Assembly: GCA_022457065.1 (NCBI GenBank)
Contig: JAJGBQ010000001.1
Location: 2,976,001-3,040,000, forward strand
Reading direction: 5' to 3'
Source: Curvularia sp. ZM96
Lineage: Eukaryota; Ascomycota; Dothideomycetes; Pleosporales; Pleosporaceae
DNA length: 64,000 nucleotides
Shown: one piece after another, positions 1-11,661 of the stretch
Numbering within the stretch: the stretch's first letter is position 1
How the letters are laid out: each line of letters begins with the position of its first letter
The notes under the pieces: model-generated
What the model was told of the DNA's origin: nothing
What the model saw: the letters and a program-made list of their open reading frames with translations, nothing else
Databases searched by the model: none
Made by a program: the position numbers and the translations under genes

Positions 1-686
1 GAAGGACTAGAAGCGTGCTGTTGCTTCCAGAGCGCGTGTAGAAGGAGCAATTACTCTTATACAGAAACTACGATGACGACATCAACGTTTTCATTGAGCA
101 AACTTCACCTACTCTACTGATAAGAAGTCCAGTACTTTGTCAAAACCTCGAAGTATTCACGAAGTACAGGAAGCTTTTATGCAGAAAGTCATCCCTCTCT
201 CTTGCGACCATTCCCCCTAACCCGCTCCTCTTACACATTGCCAATTCTAGTACCTACACCCACTGCCTAAAAGCCAATGCATCTAACTTTTAGATGACTA
301 AAACCCGACATCTCATACACAACAATACCTTACTCCTCCGCATCCTCTTACCACATCATTAGAAACCCCTCCTTCCCCTTCTCATTGAAACCCAAAGACT
401 AATTTCCGAGTCGCTAGGAAGTCCGTCAAGACACTTTGGCGAAGATATTGATGCAGGGAATGAGATTCATTCTTATACTACCTGAGCTCTTAATTTTGAT
501 GCACGTACACGCGCTCTTTCATCATCACCCACACTCCTCTTCTTTCTTTCTCTTTCTCTCTCGCGCGCAAAAAGCCATGTTGTAGGTGAAACTACAAACG
601 CTAATGCCATGTTTGAATGCCACACCGCGTCGTCACTCCTCCAGCCACTGCCAATTCTCACCGAACACACTCTCTCGTACAACCCC
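1..686. other. non-coding flank, 3' side of the MMS1-like gene
   Basis: No supportable gene is seen. Open frames here are short and overlap the real gene in other frames. The stretch holds the 3' untranslated and downstream region of the minus-strand gene that ends at 687. A pyrimidine-rich run of TTTCT repeats lies near 540-560. Confidence 0.6.
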
Positions 687-3600
687 TCAAAGCATCGGCA
701 TGAGCACATCGCGCATCCAGCTCGCCACCTGCACGTATAGCTCGCCACTTCCCATCTTCGCCTTGCCCTTTCCTTCGATTTCAGAGCTACGATCCCAGCT
801 CTGACAAACATCTCGTGCCAACTCCATGAACAAGATGTTAATCTCGGCATCCACGTGATCGCAAACCAGACTCTCTACGTCACCACCGCTCTCATCCAGC
901 CAGCGCTTGAGTAAATCGCCATCGACGTGCTTATGCCTGGGTCCGCGCTGAGATGTACGTTCGAGGTGTCTTGGATCGACATCTCTAATCATGACATTGC
1001 CGTGTTGAGCCCCTGGCGCATTGTTCATGAGGATGCGGAAGATGTCGCCACTGCGAGGCTGGAAGGTATCATGTTGGTGCACATTCGAGCGCGAGTTCTT
1101 GATTTCAATGAGGTTTTGAACCAAGCGCAGCAGGTGGCGTGCGGGCTGGGAGAGGATGGAAAAGGCGAAGATGGTGCCGTCGGTACATGCACCTAGAATG
1201 TCGTCTACAAGGACGCCTGTAACCTTACCGTTGGGACTTGCTCGGCGCCATGGTGGACGGATATCACCGCGATCGATACGGATCACTGTGCGGGGAAGAC
1301 ATGCTTCGAACAGTGTGTCTGATACGCTACTATAAGTCACCTTTGAAGGCTGGTAGAGGCCCACCACCGAGCTGCTCTTCTTGTCCGTGAGTAGCACAAA
1401 ACGATCATCTTGAGTCTCGTCGCTCGCATTGTGTACGTCCATGACGAGATGCCGGGAGCAGTTACGTGCACCACTGTCAGAAAATTGCGAAGCAAATGTC
1501 GGCTTTCCAGAGGGGTAACTGAATTGGACTTGGAAGCAGATGTGCGAATGCTGGAGCGTTGATACATAGACGAAAGGTTGGTTGATGGACACATGAATAC
1601 CAGGCGAATGAAGTTCCGTCTTTGCACGTTGGGACCACCTGCGATATTTTAGTTAGTTTCCAATGCAAACTGACAAACGAAGCACACACCTTCCATCCTT
1701 CTCATCAAACTCATCCATGGACAAGGTCTTTCCAATGACACTGACGGTGGTTTTATTGTCCCATAGTGCGATACTGTAGACTGGCTGATCATATGTGGAT
1801 TGCTTTTGCAGCTCCAGCTTGGAGCCGGATCTTCCAGTGCTGAATATCAATCTTCTTCCAGTTTGCCGATTCGGCCCAACTTGTATACCTGTGCCGACGA
1901 TGATGAGGGAGTACCGTTTGTCTCGGTGATTGATAAACTGCCACTCAACAATGCAATACACTCTTTCCGCATGTTGAAGAGGATATTGTGCTACAATTAA
2001 TCGTTGTGGAAGAATCTCCTCTTCCTGTTTCACAACTGTATCATTGGTGGGTCTGTCATCGCGTACTTCAAGTAGCTTGATCGAGGAGTGCAAGACCCGC
2101 TCGCCATGTGGTGGTGGGCGGCTTTCCTTTGCTTCGACTGTAGACACGAGAACACGCCGTAGCTTTTGCATGTACAGTATGTTCGTAGGTTTTGCTCCCG
2201 TAATGAGTTTTCGTGGGACTATCCTCGAGTCACGAAAGAATTGGTCAGATGTATCGCTGTTTGGCCTCTTGATGTCCGGGTCGAGTTGTGAGAAAAGAAG
2301 ACGGTCACCAGCCACGACGAACAAGAATCCTCCGAGGTTTCTTCCGGTTCTATCGAACTGTGGTAGGAAAGGTAACTGGTAGATGGCCGAAACTGGAGAT
2401 TGGTTGTATTCAGGGTGCTCATGATCAGTGAACCATATAGAATCGATCTCGAGAAGCGACGGCGCAGTTATGGAAAACCGCACTCGACAGAAATCTGAAC
2501 CGCAGGAAACAAATGCAGAAGAGTTATCAGTCTCACTATGAGTCAGCTTGGCCGGAGTGTCACCCATGTGTGTGCAGTTCCAGGAAAGACAGGAAATACC
2601 TGTTGATGTTAGCCATGTCAGATGTGGATCCCGGGTTAAACCTACGTTGCTCTTGAATCTCAATCGGAGAGCTCATAAGAGCACCGTCACGCATTCCGCA
2701 AACCAACATGTGCTTTCCACTCGAGCTCAAGACTACAGCACTCTCGCAAAGGTTCTGTAAGCCATTGGGCAAGTCTCGATCCCAGGAGTCTTCCATCATC
2801 AAAGACGTCTGGGTATGATGGTGTCTGAAAATCAGAATGTTGCCGTCAAAGGTGCTGACAAAAATGTATGATACTCTCTCGATTTTCAATATTTCGACAC
2901 ACGTAGGGTCATGGGGCAGTTGCTGGCGAAAATTGCTGGTTCTCTCGAAGGTACCACCGCCTGATATCTGCACAATCTCCAAGAATGTGCGCCCTTCTTC
3001 ACGGAAAACAACCGCAGCGAATGGGCAGTCAGGGCGAGAAGCAGCTGACAAGAGTGATGTATCGAATCTCAGTGTATCCACTTGCTGCAAGGTCGGTCGA
3101 AGGAACGTGCGGGCCTCGTGCCTGGTAATTTGTATCGATATGTCGTCCGTCCAAGGACAGGCAGAGATGGTCTCTTCGTCCCGCACAAGACTATCTTCAA
3201 GGGGGTCGTCGTGGCTCGGTGTCTGAAACTTATCCCACGAACCTAGTTCCCACGCGCCAGAGAAATCTTTGTTGTTCTCCATTTGAGTGCGAACGATACG
3301 GATGACGAGGGTCTCCGGTGGTAGGGTGATTGCGAGTATTGCATAGTGCTGCCTCGTTACGATCCCTTCGATGTCAGCTGCATGACTACCGTGATCGACG
3401 ACCCATATGCCAGCACAGCCATTTACACCACTAAAACTGTCATCCACTACGGCTTGTATTCCGTGCCTAAGTTCAGAGATTTCACCATGCGGAGCGTTGC
3501 CGTTGGCAACAAAAACCGACGCTCGTTGACGTTCGTCTGAGGCGCGTGGACTGGATAATTTGGTAACGGCAAAGTCGGTAAGCGGTGTCCAATTTGGCAG

Positions 3601-5107
3601 CGAATCGACGTAAGAAAACGAGCTTCTACCAGACTCGGTATGTGAGTGTTCGGTTGGCCATGGTCCAACCTTGCATAGCAGACCGTCGTTGCTAGCGCCA
3701 CCAGCAATCAGAAAATCCGGGTATTGTTGCGAAGCCTCAGAGATACCAACACGTAAGCATGCAAATGCAGTGTCAATGCGGTGTGGCCATTCGCCGGCCT
3801 CATTTGTTTCGATCGTCCCGGCCGGGCCTCGGACCACATACATGATACGCCCATCCTCTCTGGCAAGATAAAAATCCTCTTTCGCATAGCCTGGATTGCG
3901 TAGCGTTTTGTCCCAAGCTGTCCATTGTGGTTTCGATTTGCTGTCACCTGGGAGGAGCGGACGGAGCAGGTTTGGATCAATGGGCACCAGTGTACATGAC
4001 GGATCACCAGAGAGGATGTTCTTGTACATGGAAATGTGCTCTTCGAAGACTAAGAGGAAGTCGGGGCTACGGCGAAGAGGAATAAGAAGTGAGGGCACCG
4101 TATCCTCTGAGTGAGTTAGCAGTGGTAGCAAAAATGTGCACATGCACAAATGACAACCTACCTTGTTGGACAAAGTACCGCTCTGTCCGTGCAGCCGCCT
4201 GGCTTAGATCTTGTCGACAATCCCAATCAAAGCAAGACAGCCTCGTTCTACCATCTAGGACAATGACCAGAAGAAGAACGACGTGATACTCATCCTGACC
4301 AGATGACAAGAAGTCCATGTGCATGATTTGGCCCTGAACTGATATAATGCGCTCATCTTCAACAGGCGTCGTCACGCCACCGCCATCTTTTATCTCCTTT
4401 TCCCATGCTTCCATGGATTTTGTCTTATAGAGGATGAATCGACCCTCATGTGCTGCTACAGCTATTGCTCGGCACTTGAAGTCAACGGCGAGGATGGCGC
4501 CAAGACGATCAAACCGCGAGCTTCCTGCAGGTAGTCTGACTGTCTTTTGGACAAAGATAGTGGGTCCTTTTTGCGTATGGTGAGCCCACAAGAACATCAG
4601 CGTCCTGTTGGAGAGGGTAAGTACAACCACTTCTGGAGGGAGACAGGCTTCCTTTTCGTTTGTAGACCTTGGCGGTCCATGTCTTGAATGGTTTTTGGGT
4701 AAGGAAACGCTGGCATTCTCTGTGCTAGAAACCTCATGCGGTGGGCCAAACACTTTGGCAGTGATGATCCGGCCGCCGTTGAAGTCAGTTTTGGTGGCCA
4801 CATGGCGAATGCGGCCATAGTCACGAATCTCCTTTAAATGGATAGAGTCCTCGCCAACGATCACAACGTCAACGAGGGTTTTGTGACGTATGTTGGCAGG
4901 TAATATGAGCTTACTCAGAGGAGTAGCGATGACTGTTTGCGATAGTATACCATATTCTGGTATTCGAGGGGGTGGTGATGGTGGTTTGGGGATTGCATCC
5001 CGCATCGCGACGTCACCTTGCCGGTCCCTATCCATGATATGATAGACATCGAGAGGCACGGATACCCACTCACCGTCAACAAGCCTTAGACCGCGGGCTT
5101 GTGCCAT
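687..5107 (-). CDS. MMS1/DDB1/CPSF-A-like beta-propeller protein (MMS1_N family)
   Basis: The four-exon gene encodes 1416 residues. Minus-strand introns are 4107-4161, 2536-2599 and 1639-1689, all GT-AG and all keeping frame. The ATG at 5107 gives MAQARGLRLVDGEW. Family knowledge: proteins with an MMS1_N domain and a CPSF-A-like C-terminus are DDB1-type triple beta-propellers that act as adaptors of cullin-4/Rtt101 ubiquitin ligases in replication-fork repair or heterochromatin (Mms1, Rik1). Length and overall layout fit this group. Seen in the sequence: repeated beta-strand-like blocks such as KTLVDVVIVGEDSIHLKEI near residue 75, repeated IVVxG-type strands, no signal peptide and no membrane segment. 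The N-terminus does not resemble CFT1 or RSE1 as I know them, which argues against the polyadenylation and splicing paralogs. It is transcribed divergently from the TBC gene. The family call is good; the exact ortholog is uncertain. Confidence 0.82.
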
Positions 5108-5904
5108 GATGAATGATCAGGAGACGATGGCAGGATAGGAAAGTATCGAAACGAGGATGGTTTTCAGGCGGTGCAGGCGCGAACAAGAACTGTTTACGCT
5201 GAAGTAGAAAAAGGGCGCGAAGATACACTGTCAAAGAATGCGCCTAAAGGCATATTGAAGCCTGTCTAGGCAGGCTAGCTTTGCAGACAGGGTTGATGAG
5301 GCAAAACGGTTCAGATGTACAGCAGCCGGGGTGTATTGGTGCAAATGGCAGGCAGTCTGCGCAGACCCGTAATGGCTGAATTCAATGACGGATACGACAA
5401 GCGGAATAGCGGCTACCCGTCGAGGCAACTGCATCTGGCGCTCGGATGCAGTGAATAAATATCAAGGGTGTATAGCTGGCCAGACGAGTCTTTGCCGGAC
5501 CGTGGTAGAAGGGCGAGAGTCGTGCACGTAATCGAAGCGCGCCGTGTGCAACGCGGGCTGAGCGAACTATTGATCGACCAGCGAGACCGGCAGCGGACAC
5601 GGCCGGGAGTTGAGGTGAATGGATCAGGTAGGTTACACAGTTGGGGGCTCACGTGACCCCAGCATTTGATGGTGGGGTGCCAAGCGCCTCGGCTCGACAG
5701 GCAACGGAAGTGCGACGCTCACACGGCGATCTAGCACCTGGGAAGCCTACGCGTAACAGTCAACATGTAAGCTATTCACTCTTGGACAAGAAACACCCGT
5801 TTGGCCCCGCCTTGCCTCGCCCCTCGCCATCTCCCTGTGCCCGCTTGCGCACACGGGACACATTGGCTGCGTCGTCCCGCCGGCCTCGAGATGCCACCAC
5901 GGCC
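5108..5904. promoter_or_regulatory. divergent promoter region, MMS1-like / TBC genes
   Basis: These 797 bp separate two head-to-head start codons at 5107 (minus) and 5905 (plus), so the segment must carry both promoters and both 5' untranslated regions. An upstream frame on the plus strand is open into the TBC gene from 5641. The ATG at 5905 is preferred because the upstream residues look unstructured. No specific operator is identified. Confidence 0.6.
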
Positions 5905-7271
5905 ATGGCTTCACCCACTTCCTCAAGATCTATATCACCCTCAGTGAGCGCGAGCTCCGGCAGTCTCCCCACGCGCCATGCCACACCTGTCGCTACCCTC
6001 TCGCCGGCCGAACAAGAGAAGGAGGCATTGATTCGCGCGGCCATTGACAACGATGACGTCGCTGCCCTGGCACAGTTGGCGACAACGTCGTATGGCCTTG
6101 TTAGCGATGGCCTGCGTCGTACTGCTTGTACGCTACTGTTTGCATTGCGCCTTGTACCATGCTGATGTATCTAGGGCCCCTCCTGCTAGGATGCTCTGAC
6201 TGTGGTGCGGCTAGGAAGCCCCAGGCGGGCCTTCCCGAGCACAGGGACGAGCATCAGGTTGCCCTTGACGTCAATCGGGCCTTCGTCTACTATCCCAAGA
6301 ACGGTAGGCCAGATCATGCCAGCATGAACTGACTTTAAGCGCTGACTCCTCTAGAATCGGAGAAGCAGCTCCAACAAAGAAAGAAGGACCTCTCCTACGT
6401 CATCCTCGATGTCTTGCGCCGTCACCCCTCGCTATGCTACTTCCAAGGCTATCATGACATTGTCCAGGTCTTTCTCCTTGTCCTCGGCCCCGAACATGCT
6501 CCCGCTGCAGTCGCTCGCTTAAGTCTCTTGCGTATTCGCGATTTCATGCTGTCGTCGCTCGAGCCGGCCCTTGCCCAACTCGAACTGCTTCGGCCCATCC
6601 TTCGTGCTGCCGATCCTGTCCTATACGATCATCTTCCCAAGAGCCAACCATCATTTGCACTTGCCGGAACCATTACCATGTTCGCTCATAACATACAGGA
6701 CTACAAGGACATTACGAGGCTGTTTGACTTCTTCCTGGCTCGACATGCTGTAATGCCCATCTATCTCTTTGCTGCCGTTGTGTTGTCGAAGCGGGACGAG
6801 TTGCTAGAGATTGACAAGGACGACGAGGACATACTTTATGTCATGCTGAGCAGACTTCCGCAACCATTTGACGTCGAGTTCCACATTGCCCGAACCGTTG
6901 AACTCTATGAGAGACTGCCGCCCGCTCGACTCAACAGCTGGGAGTGGTGGCGCATCTCATCGTCGAGCGTGCTCAAGTCTTCTGCTACAGGCGACAGTCT
7001 CCGCCGGCTGACCTTGGAAGACGGTGAGATGTTCCTCGAACAGCAGGAGAGAGATCTCCGTCGGCAACAGGCTCTGCGACGTGCGGCTAAGAATGTCGAG
7101 TACATCAAGCTACGTCTTTGGTTCTACCGCCGATACGGAGCCGTCAGTCTTGCTATTCTTGTTGGTGCATACGCCATATGGCTCGGGCGCAACGGAGACA
7201 TCCCTGCCCGATACCCGCTCCTTGGGCCTTTGGGCCAGTTTGTGTCCAAGTATCTCGGTGCATTGGCATGA
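5905..7271 (+). CDS. TBC-domain RabGAP with C-terminal membrane anchor (GYP8/TBC1D20-like)
   Basis: Three exons (introns 6128-6174 and 6304-6354) encode 422 residues. Splicing creates RRTAWPLLLG and YYPKNESEKQL, typical TBC sequence. TBC proteins accelerate GTP hydrolysis by Rab/Ypt GTPases. Both catalytic fingers are visible: the arginine finger in LDVNRAF (the IxxDxxR motif) and the glutamine finger in CYFQGYHD (YxQG). Near the C-terminus a hydrophobic stretch, AVSLAILVGAYAIW, is preceded by basic residues and is probably a tail anchor. That combination is characteristic of yeast Gyp8 and animal TBC1D20, which act on Ypt1/Rab1 at the ER-Golgi. Residues 1-45 are Ser/Pro-rich and probably disordered. 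The start at 5905 lies in a reasonable initiation context (GCC before ATG). The TBC assignment is firm; the GYP8 class is inferred from the tail anchor. Confidence 0.9.
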
Positions 7272-8429
7272 TACCATATCGCCGGCGTATAGGTATAGTA
7301 AAAGTGATTGCAAAGCATAACAGGGCACTAACAGGAGGGTTTTCTATGCATGCAGTATATCCATTCCCAAAAGCTGAATAGACTGTGCTTACGCATTCGA
7401 ATCAATTCTTTCCCGAAATCTTGTCGAAATCTCTCGTTGTCGTTGTGTGCATCACTTTATGTAAGTTTGGATATAGAGAGTGGGCTTTGCAGGTTCTTAG
7501 TCTACTATTCTAGGACTAGTGCCACTCAGGGAGGGTCGTGTAACTCTGAGCGCGGCCACTTTCTCGGACCTATTCAGTGCATACTTGGACCCTTGGATTT
7601 GTGGCTGCACTACTCAAATGTCTATTTATCGTCGTGGAAAACAAAACGTTGTAACAGATTTACTGTCTCCCTACTGTCGGCTCTATCGTTGGCGTTTTCG
7701 TGCTTTGACCACTTGCAGGATGACGATGACCTCATAGGCCGCTGGAACGGTGAGACGATCGAGGAATTCGATGTGTTGATCAATCGGTCATACAGTGTGA
7801 AACGAGATGACCTCTGGCAAAGCCCAATTGCCTCGTAAGTGTAGCTAGTGAAGCTTGCAAAGTCTGTTTTCATTGACCGCAATACCAGACGTCTGGCCTA
7901 CAGCAAGGAAGCTGGCAGCAGCCTACTCACGGCTAAACGTATCCTCGGGTGAAAACGTATCACGCGCAGGCGAAAAACAAAGACCCTGTTGTCGCCATTC
8001 CGCTGTACCAGTGTCCTCTATCGCATCACTGTTCCCGCCCGAACATAGCCCTAACGCACCACGATATGCACCTCCTACTTAGCCGCAGGCATTCCCACCT
8101 ATCGAGCCGCCTGCCGTCCCCGCCCAATAACTCGACGATCTAGATGCAACCCTGCAGCTTGCCTGGAATCGAACTTATCGTCTACTGAGTAGCAGGCGCG
8201 GTTGCCCGTTGCAGTTAGGCCACAGGGGCCCCGCAAGTTTGGACCCTGAGAAGACGTCACCCGCCAAGATATGATGGCATAGCATCAGCCGCCAGTGCTC
8301 CAACGATATGATGAGCCGCTTACAAAACGTCCCTTTCACGTGCGGGCAGTCCTCTTCAGTCCACTGCATCTCTTCAGTCAACCCAATCTCTCCCCAATCT
8401 CAAGACTATACTCAAACGCTCATACCACC
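7272..8429. other. intergenic, TBC gene to 214-residue gene
   Basis: These 1158 bp hold the TBC 3' end and the promoter of the gene at 8430. Open frames such as 7350-7838 have no recognisable content. A tRNA-like patch on the minus strand (about 8170-8250) has A-box- and B-box-like words but does not fold into a cloverleaf. The last 60 bp before 8430 are CT-rich, as in many fungal core promoters. Confidence 0.5.
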
Positions 8430-9074
8430 ATGACTTCACGACCATCCTTCATGCCACCCACCGAGGGCTCTTTTCTCTCTTCGGGCAGTTTCACTCCCTC
8501 GGGCCTAACCCCCAACATGCGTTCCCAAGCCGAAGAAGCTCTCCTCGCCAATAGCACCGCTCAAACCGACTCAGCAGCCCCGGACCCACGTCTTCTCCCT
8601 CTCATGGGCAGCGGCGGCGGCAACGAGCCCTCTACTGACAACAACGGCCCCACCGAAGCCGCAAAAGCATACACGGGCTACCGCCGCCCTGGTGTCGTCC
8701 GCGCCAGCTCCGTAAACTACGAGAATGCGCTGAAAAGAGCTCAAGAGACATCAGTCTCTTCTGACTTCTCCGTCGACTCGGAGGTACCTGATTCCAACAC
8801 TACCAATGGCCAAACAGTCGCCTCCCCAGCATCCATGTCAACGCCCTTCCCACCTCCAGGTCAGGGCGTCGTCCCACTTAACTACAATTCTCCCGTTGGT
8901 CTTCCCCACGGCGACGCTCAGCACAAGAAGTCGCGCTCGCGAGGCCTTAGCTTGAGTGGTCTTGCGCAGCAGCAAGGTTGGACGGAGCAGGACTATAAGC
9001 GTATTTATAGTGCAGATTTGATGCAAGTAGACCCGAAGAATGCGGCAGGGTATAGTTCGGGCCCGGCTGCGTAG
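8430..9074 (+). CDS. conserved-looking disordered protein of unknown function
   Basis: A single exon encodes 214 residues. The ATG at 8430 sits in a strong context (ACCACCATGA) just after a CT-rich leader. I do not recognise the family. The protein is rich in Ser, Pro, Thr and Gly, has no signal peptide or membrane segment, and is probably mostly disordered. Blocks that look less random are GYRRPGVVRASSVNYENAL near residue 90 and the C-terminal GWTEQDYKRIYSADLMQ near residue 190. A basic KKSRSRGLSLSG segment could be a phosphorylation site. It converges on the ferric reductase gene. Coding status rests on frame length, start context and protein-like composition; function is unknown. Confidence 0.65.
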   Translation: MTSRPSFMPPTEGSFLSSGSFTPSGLTPNMRSQAEEALLANSTAQTDSAAPDPRLLPLMGSGGGNEPSTDNNGPTEAAKAYTGYRRPGVVRASSVNYENALKRAQETSVSSDFSVDSEVPDSNTTNGQTVASPASMSTPFPPPGQGVVPLNYNSPVGLPHGDAQHKKSRSRGLSLSGLAQQQGWTEQDYKRIYSADLMQVDPKNAAGYSSGPAA

Positions 9075-9630
9075 GTGTTGGATTGTGCGGTCTTTTCTTT
9101 CTCTGTTGGTGGTCTGGTTAACAGACTAAGAGAAGGTGTTTATATGGGAGGTGTGGAGAAGATTGTTCTGGGGGTGGAAAAGGGAGAAGGGAAGGTGCTT
9201 TCCCGACGCTGTTGATTTTACATTTTTTCCCGAAACAAAGTAATTCTTTGCAAGGCGTTGGGGAGGGAATGATGGGAAAAGAAAGTTTGACATGTTATGT
9301 TCAAGAGTCGCTGGTCGACGGCTCTCTTTCTTTCCTTAATACATACATGACTTGAGTATTTGTTCATGATTGTCATGGTGATTGGAATTTCTGCAGATGT
9401 ACGTGATGCTGGTTGATCTTGTTCAAAGAATGAGGACATTTGATTATCAGGCCAACACTGATAACCAATTTTGCTCACTGGACGCAATTTCTCTTAGCTA
9501 CCGAGTAGATCTATAATTCGACATCTGTAAGCAGCATATCTATTTCTTCTGCCATCCACACATTCTATATACACATCGACTAATCTCCACCAAAATATCT
9601 ACAATGAAAAAAGCCAATGATCCAGCCAGT
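9075..9630. other. convergent 3' intergenic region
   Basis: These 556 bp lie between two convergent stop codons. They hold the 3' ends of the 214-residue gene and of the ferric reductase gene. I see no gene, and no hairpin terminator would be expected in a fungus. Confidence 0.5.
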
Positions 9631-11661
9631 CTACCCCATCCGATCATCCCATACACATTCGACATCTCCCCTCTCATCACCGCGCCACACCCGCCCAGGC
9701 GCATTCTGTGCAGCAACTGCGCCTCGAATCTGCGTGCCTAGCTGCGGCGGCCCCGATCCAACAACTTGGGTCCTGCCGTTCTCGACTGTTTGAGTCATGA
9801 AAGCGTCGACTAGAGCGGAAACATCTGGGCGCGCGTTATTCAGCCACGTGATGCTAAAGCTGGGACACTGAGTGGTGAGCTCGTCGATTTGGGCGTCGAT
9901 GTCCATAGAATCGATGGACGAGACGTGTTGCAAGGATGCACCGTCGGAGTCGCCGTAGTCTTTGTCTTTGTTGCTTTCCAGGTGTTGGTGCTGTTGCTTC
10001 CTTGTCTCAGGACGTGTGACGAAGATGCGGATGCGGAAGCGCTTCTGCGCACTCACGGACACAATGGGTGCGTCGTCTTTCTTCTCGGCGTCGTTGCGGT
10101 CGAAGCTCGTTCCTGTGCGGGTCTGGCTGAGAAGAGACCTTAGGTAGGCTAGCTCCGGCGCGATCCATGCGAGGTTCTCGAGGTGGCGGATGGTCCAGAC
10201 AAGCTCGATGTTGCGAGCGGGCGACGAGTCAGAGAGAGCGTTCATGATAACGGGAAGAGTGTAGGTAATTCCCGTGCCCCCGGAGATGGCAAGGATGTTC
10301 GACACTTCGTTATTGACGATAGAACTGCCGTATGGGCCCATCATGATGACAGGTGTAGAGGCTTGGACGCGCGGGTAGCAATTTGCGGCAGACTCGGCGA
10401 GAGCAGCGAGTTTGGCCGTCTCACCCTTGCAGGCACGGATGATGTAGGTATGTTGCTGTATCGGAGAAGAGCTGTTTGGGTTCGAGGCTGGTGTGAATGG
10501 GTGTGACTGCCAGATGTTGAGCGCTGGAAAGGTAAGGTAAAAGTGCTGGCCGATTGCCCAGGCACTCTGCTTGTGAAAGAATGTCATGCGAATAATTGTC
10601 CCTGTCGGGTCCTTGAAAGTCTCCATGATGGCTGGGACAGAGCGGAAGCCGAAACCACTACCCCCTTCCTTGTAGCCTGTGTGAATGAGAAATGTTCGAA
10701 CGCTGCGGGCAACGAGGTCGAACCCCATGATTGCAAGCGAGGCAATCATCCAGCAGGACAGTTTTTCCCAGTGGCCCCAGCAGGCCCCAATGTAAAGACC
10801 GGCGACAATGAGATGTGACTTGCGGAAGAACTCGTAGCCCGTCCAGCGGATCACAGGTCGAAGGCTGAAGACAAACAAGAAGGTGATAAAGCCCTGTGCG
10901 ATACAACCCCAAATCATATACTTTTGACTAATCCACTTGACGTAGGTGGTAGGTTGTGGCTGATAGAGTTTTCCTTCAACAATAGTCCAGATGATGGCGT
11001 GAACGAAGGATTGAATAAGAATAATGCGGCCCGTCCAGCGGTGCAGAAAGTTGAAGCTTTGATAGGGAATGCCTGTAAGCATACTAAGGATGGAGTCACG
11101 GCTACACAACGCAATGGTCAGTGGCGTGAGAGCAAACGCAAAGGCACCGATGCGGTCGGCAAAGCCACCAATACCACTGCGCGTGTTGTACAGGTCACTG
11201 CCTTTGATAGGCGTGACCCATGTCTTGTACGTGATGCCAGCAAAGGAGAAGGCTGTGAGGTAAGCACAAAATAGTGCGAGGACCAGGACCTGCAGTCTGG
11301 TGGTATATCGGAATACTTTGGAGCATTCAGGCATGAGACATTTCCGGACGAATGCTGACGTTAGTCTCGTGAGGCGATATACAAAGCTCTGTCGTGCACC
11401 GTCTTGTTTCTGCGGACGTGACAATCGAGCGAGAATAGTCAAAAGGAGGATAACGCCGAGAACTGCCCACATAATGAATGTGAAAACCATTGATGTCTCA
11501 TGGGCGGCGTAGACGGAATCGAGGTATTCGCAGGTTCCTTTGTCGTTGGTGCACGGCATTTTCCGCACCGCATAGCCCCAGTAGTCGATTGTATAGAGAA
11601 CATCGTCGTTGGATTGAATATGGCGAGCGGCCAGCGAGTGACGAGTCGAATTGAAAGACAT
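9631..11661 (-). CDS. ferric/cupric reductase, FRE family (transmembrane NADPH-FAD oxidoreductase)
   Basis: A single exon encodes 676 residues. FRE proteins reduce extracellular Fe3+ or Cu2+ using cytosolic NADPH, FAD and two hemes held by a bis-histidine four-helix core. Heme ligands fit the family: H207 and H221 are 14 apart, and H283 and H297 are also 14 apart. About seven hydrophobic helices span residues 57-320. The FAD site is HPFT (387-390). NADPH-binding glycine motifs are GPYG (442-445) and SGGTGIT (460-466). The C-terminal NADPH motif, usually Cys-Gly-Pro, reads GSGPP near residue 636, so the conserved Cys is Ser here. Residues 540-600 form a charged, low-complexity insert rich in Lys, Gln and Asp. 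There is no clear signal peptide. It is transcribed divergently from the sterol desaturase gene. Whether the metal is iron or copper cannot be told from sequence. Confidence 0.92.
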   Translation of the reverse strand: MSFNSTRHSLAARHIQSNDDVLYTIDYWGYAVRKMPCTNDKGTCEYLDSVYAAHETSMVFTFIMWAVLGVILLLTILARLSRPQKQDGARQSFVYRLTRLTSAFVRKCLMPECSKVFRYTTRLQVLVLALFCAYLTAFSFAGITYKTWVTPIKGSDLYNTRSGIGGFADRIGAFAFALTPLTIALCSRDSILSMLTGIPYQSFNFLHRWTGRIILIQSFVHAIIWTIVEGKLYQPQPTTYVKWISQKYMIWGCIAQGFITFLFVFSLRPVIRWTGYEFFRKSHLIVAGLYIGACWGHWEKLSCWMIASLAIMGFDLVARSVRTFLIHTGYKEGGSGFGFRSVPAIMETFKDPTGTIIRMTFFHKQSAWAIGQHFYLTFPALNIWQSHPFTPASNPNSSSPIQQHTYIIRACKGETAKLAALAESAANCYPRVQASTPVIMMGPYGSSIVNNEVSNILAISGGTGITYTLPVIMNALSDSSPARNIELVWTIRHLENLAWIAPELAYLRSLLSQTRTGTSFDRNDAEKKDDAPIVSVSAQKRFRIRIFVTRPETRKQQHQHLESNKDKDYGDSDGASLQHVSSIDSMDIDAQIDELTTQCPSFSITWLNNARPDVSALVDAFMTQTVENGRTQVVGSGPPQLGTQIRGAVAAQNAPGRVWRGDERGDVECVWDDRMG

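Noticed and set aside
8170..8250. tRNA-like sequence on the minus strand with A-box- and B-box-like words
   Set aside because: The T-stem halves do not pair, there is no GG in the D loop and no acceptor stem forms; it is chance or very decayed.
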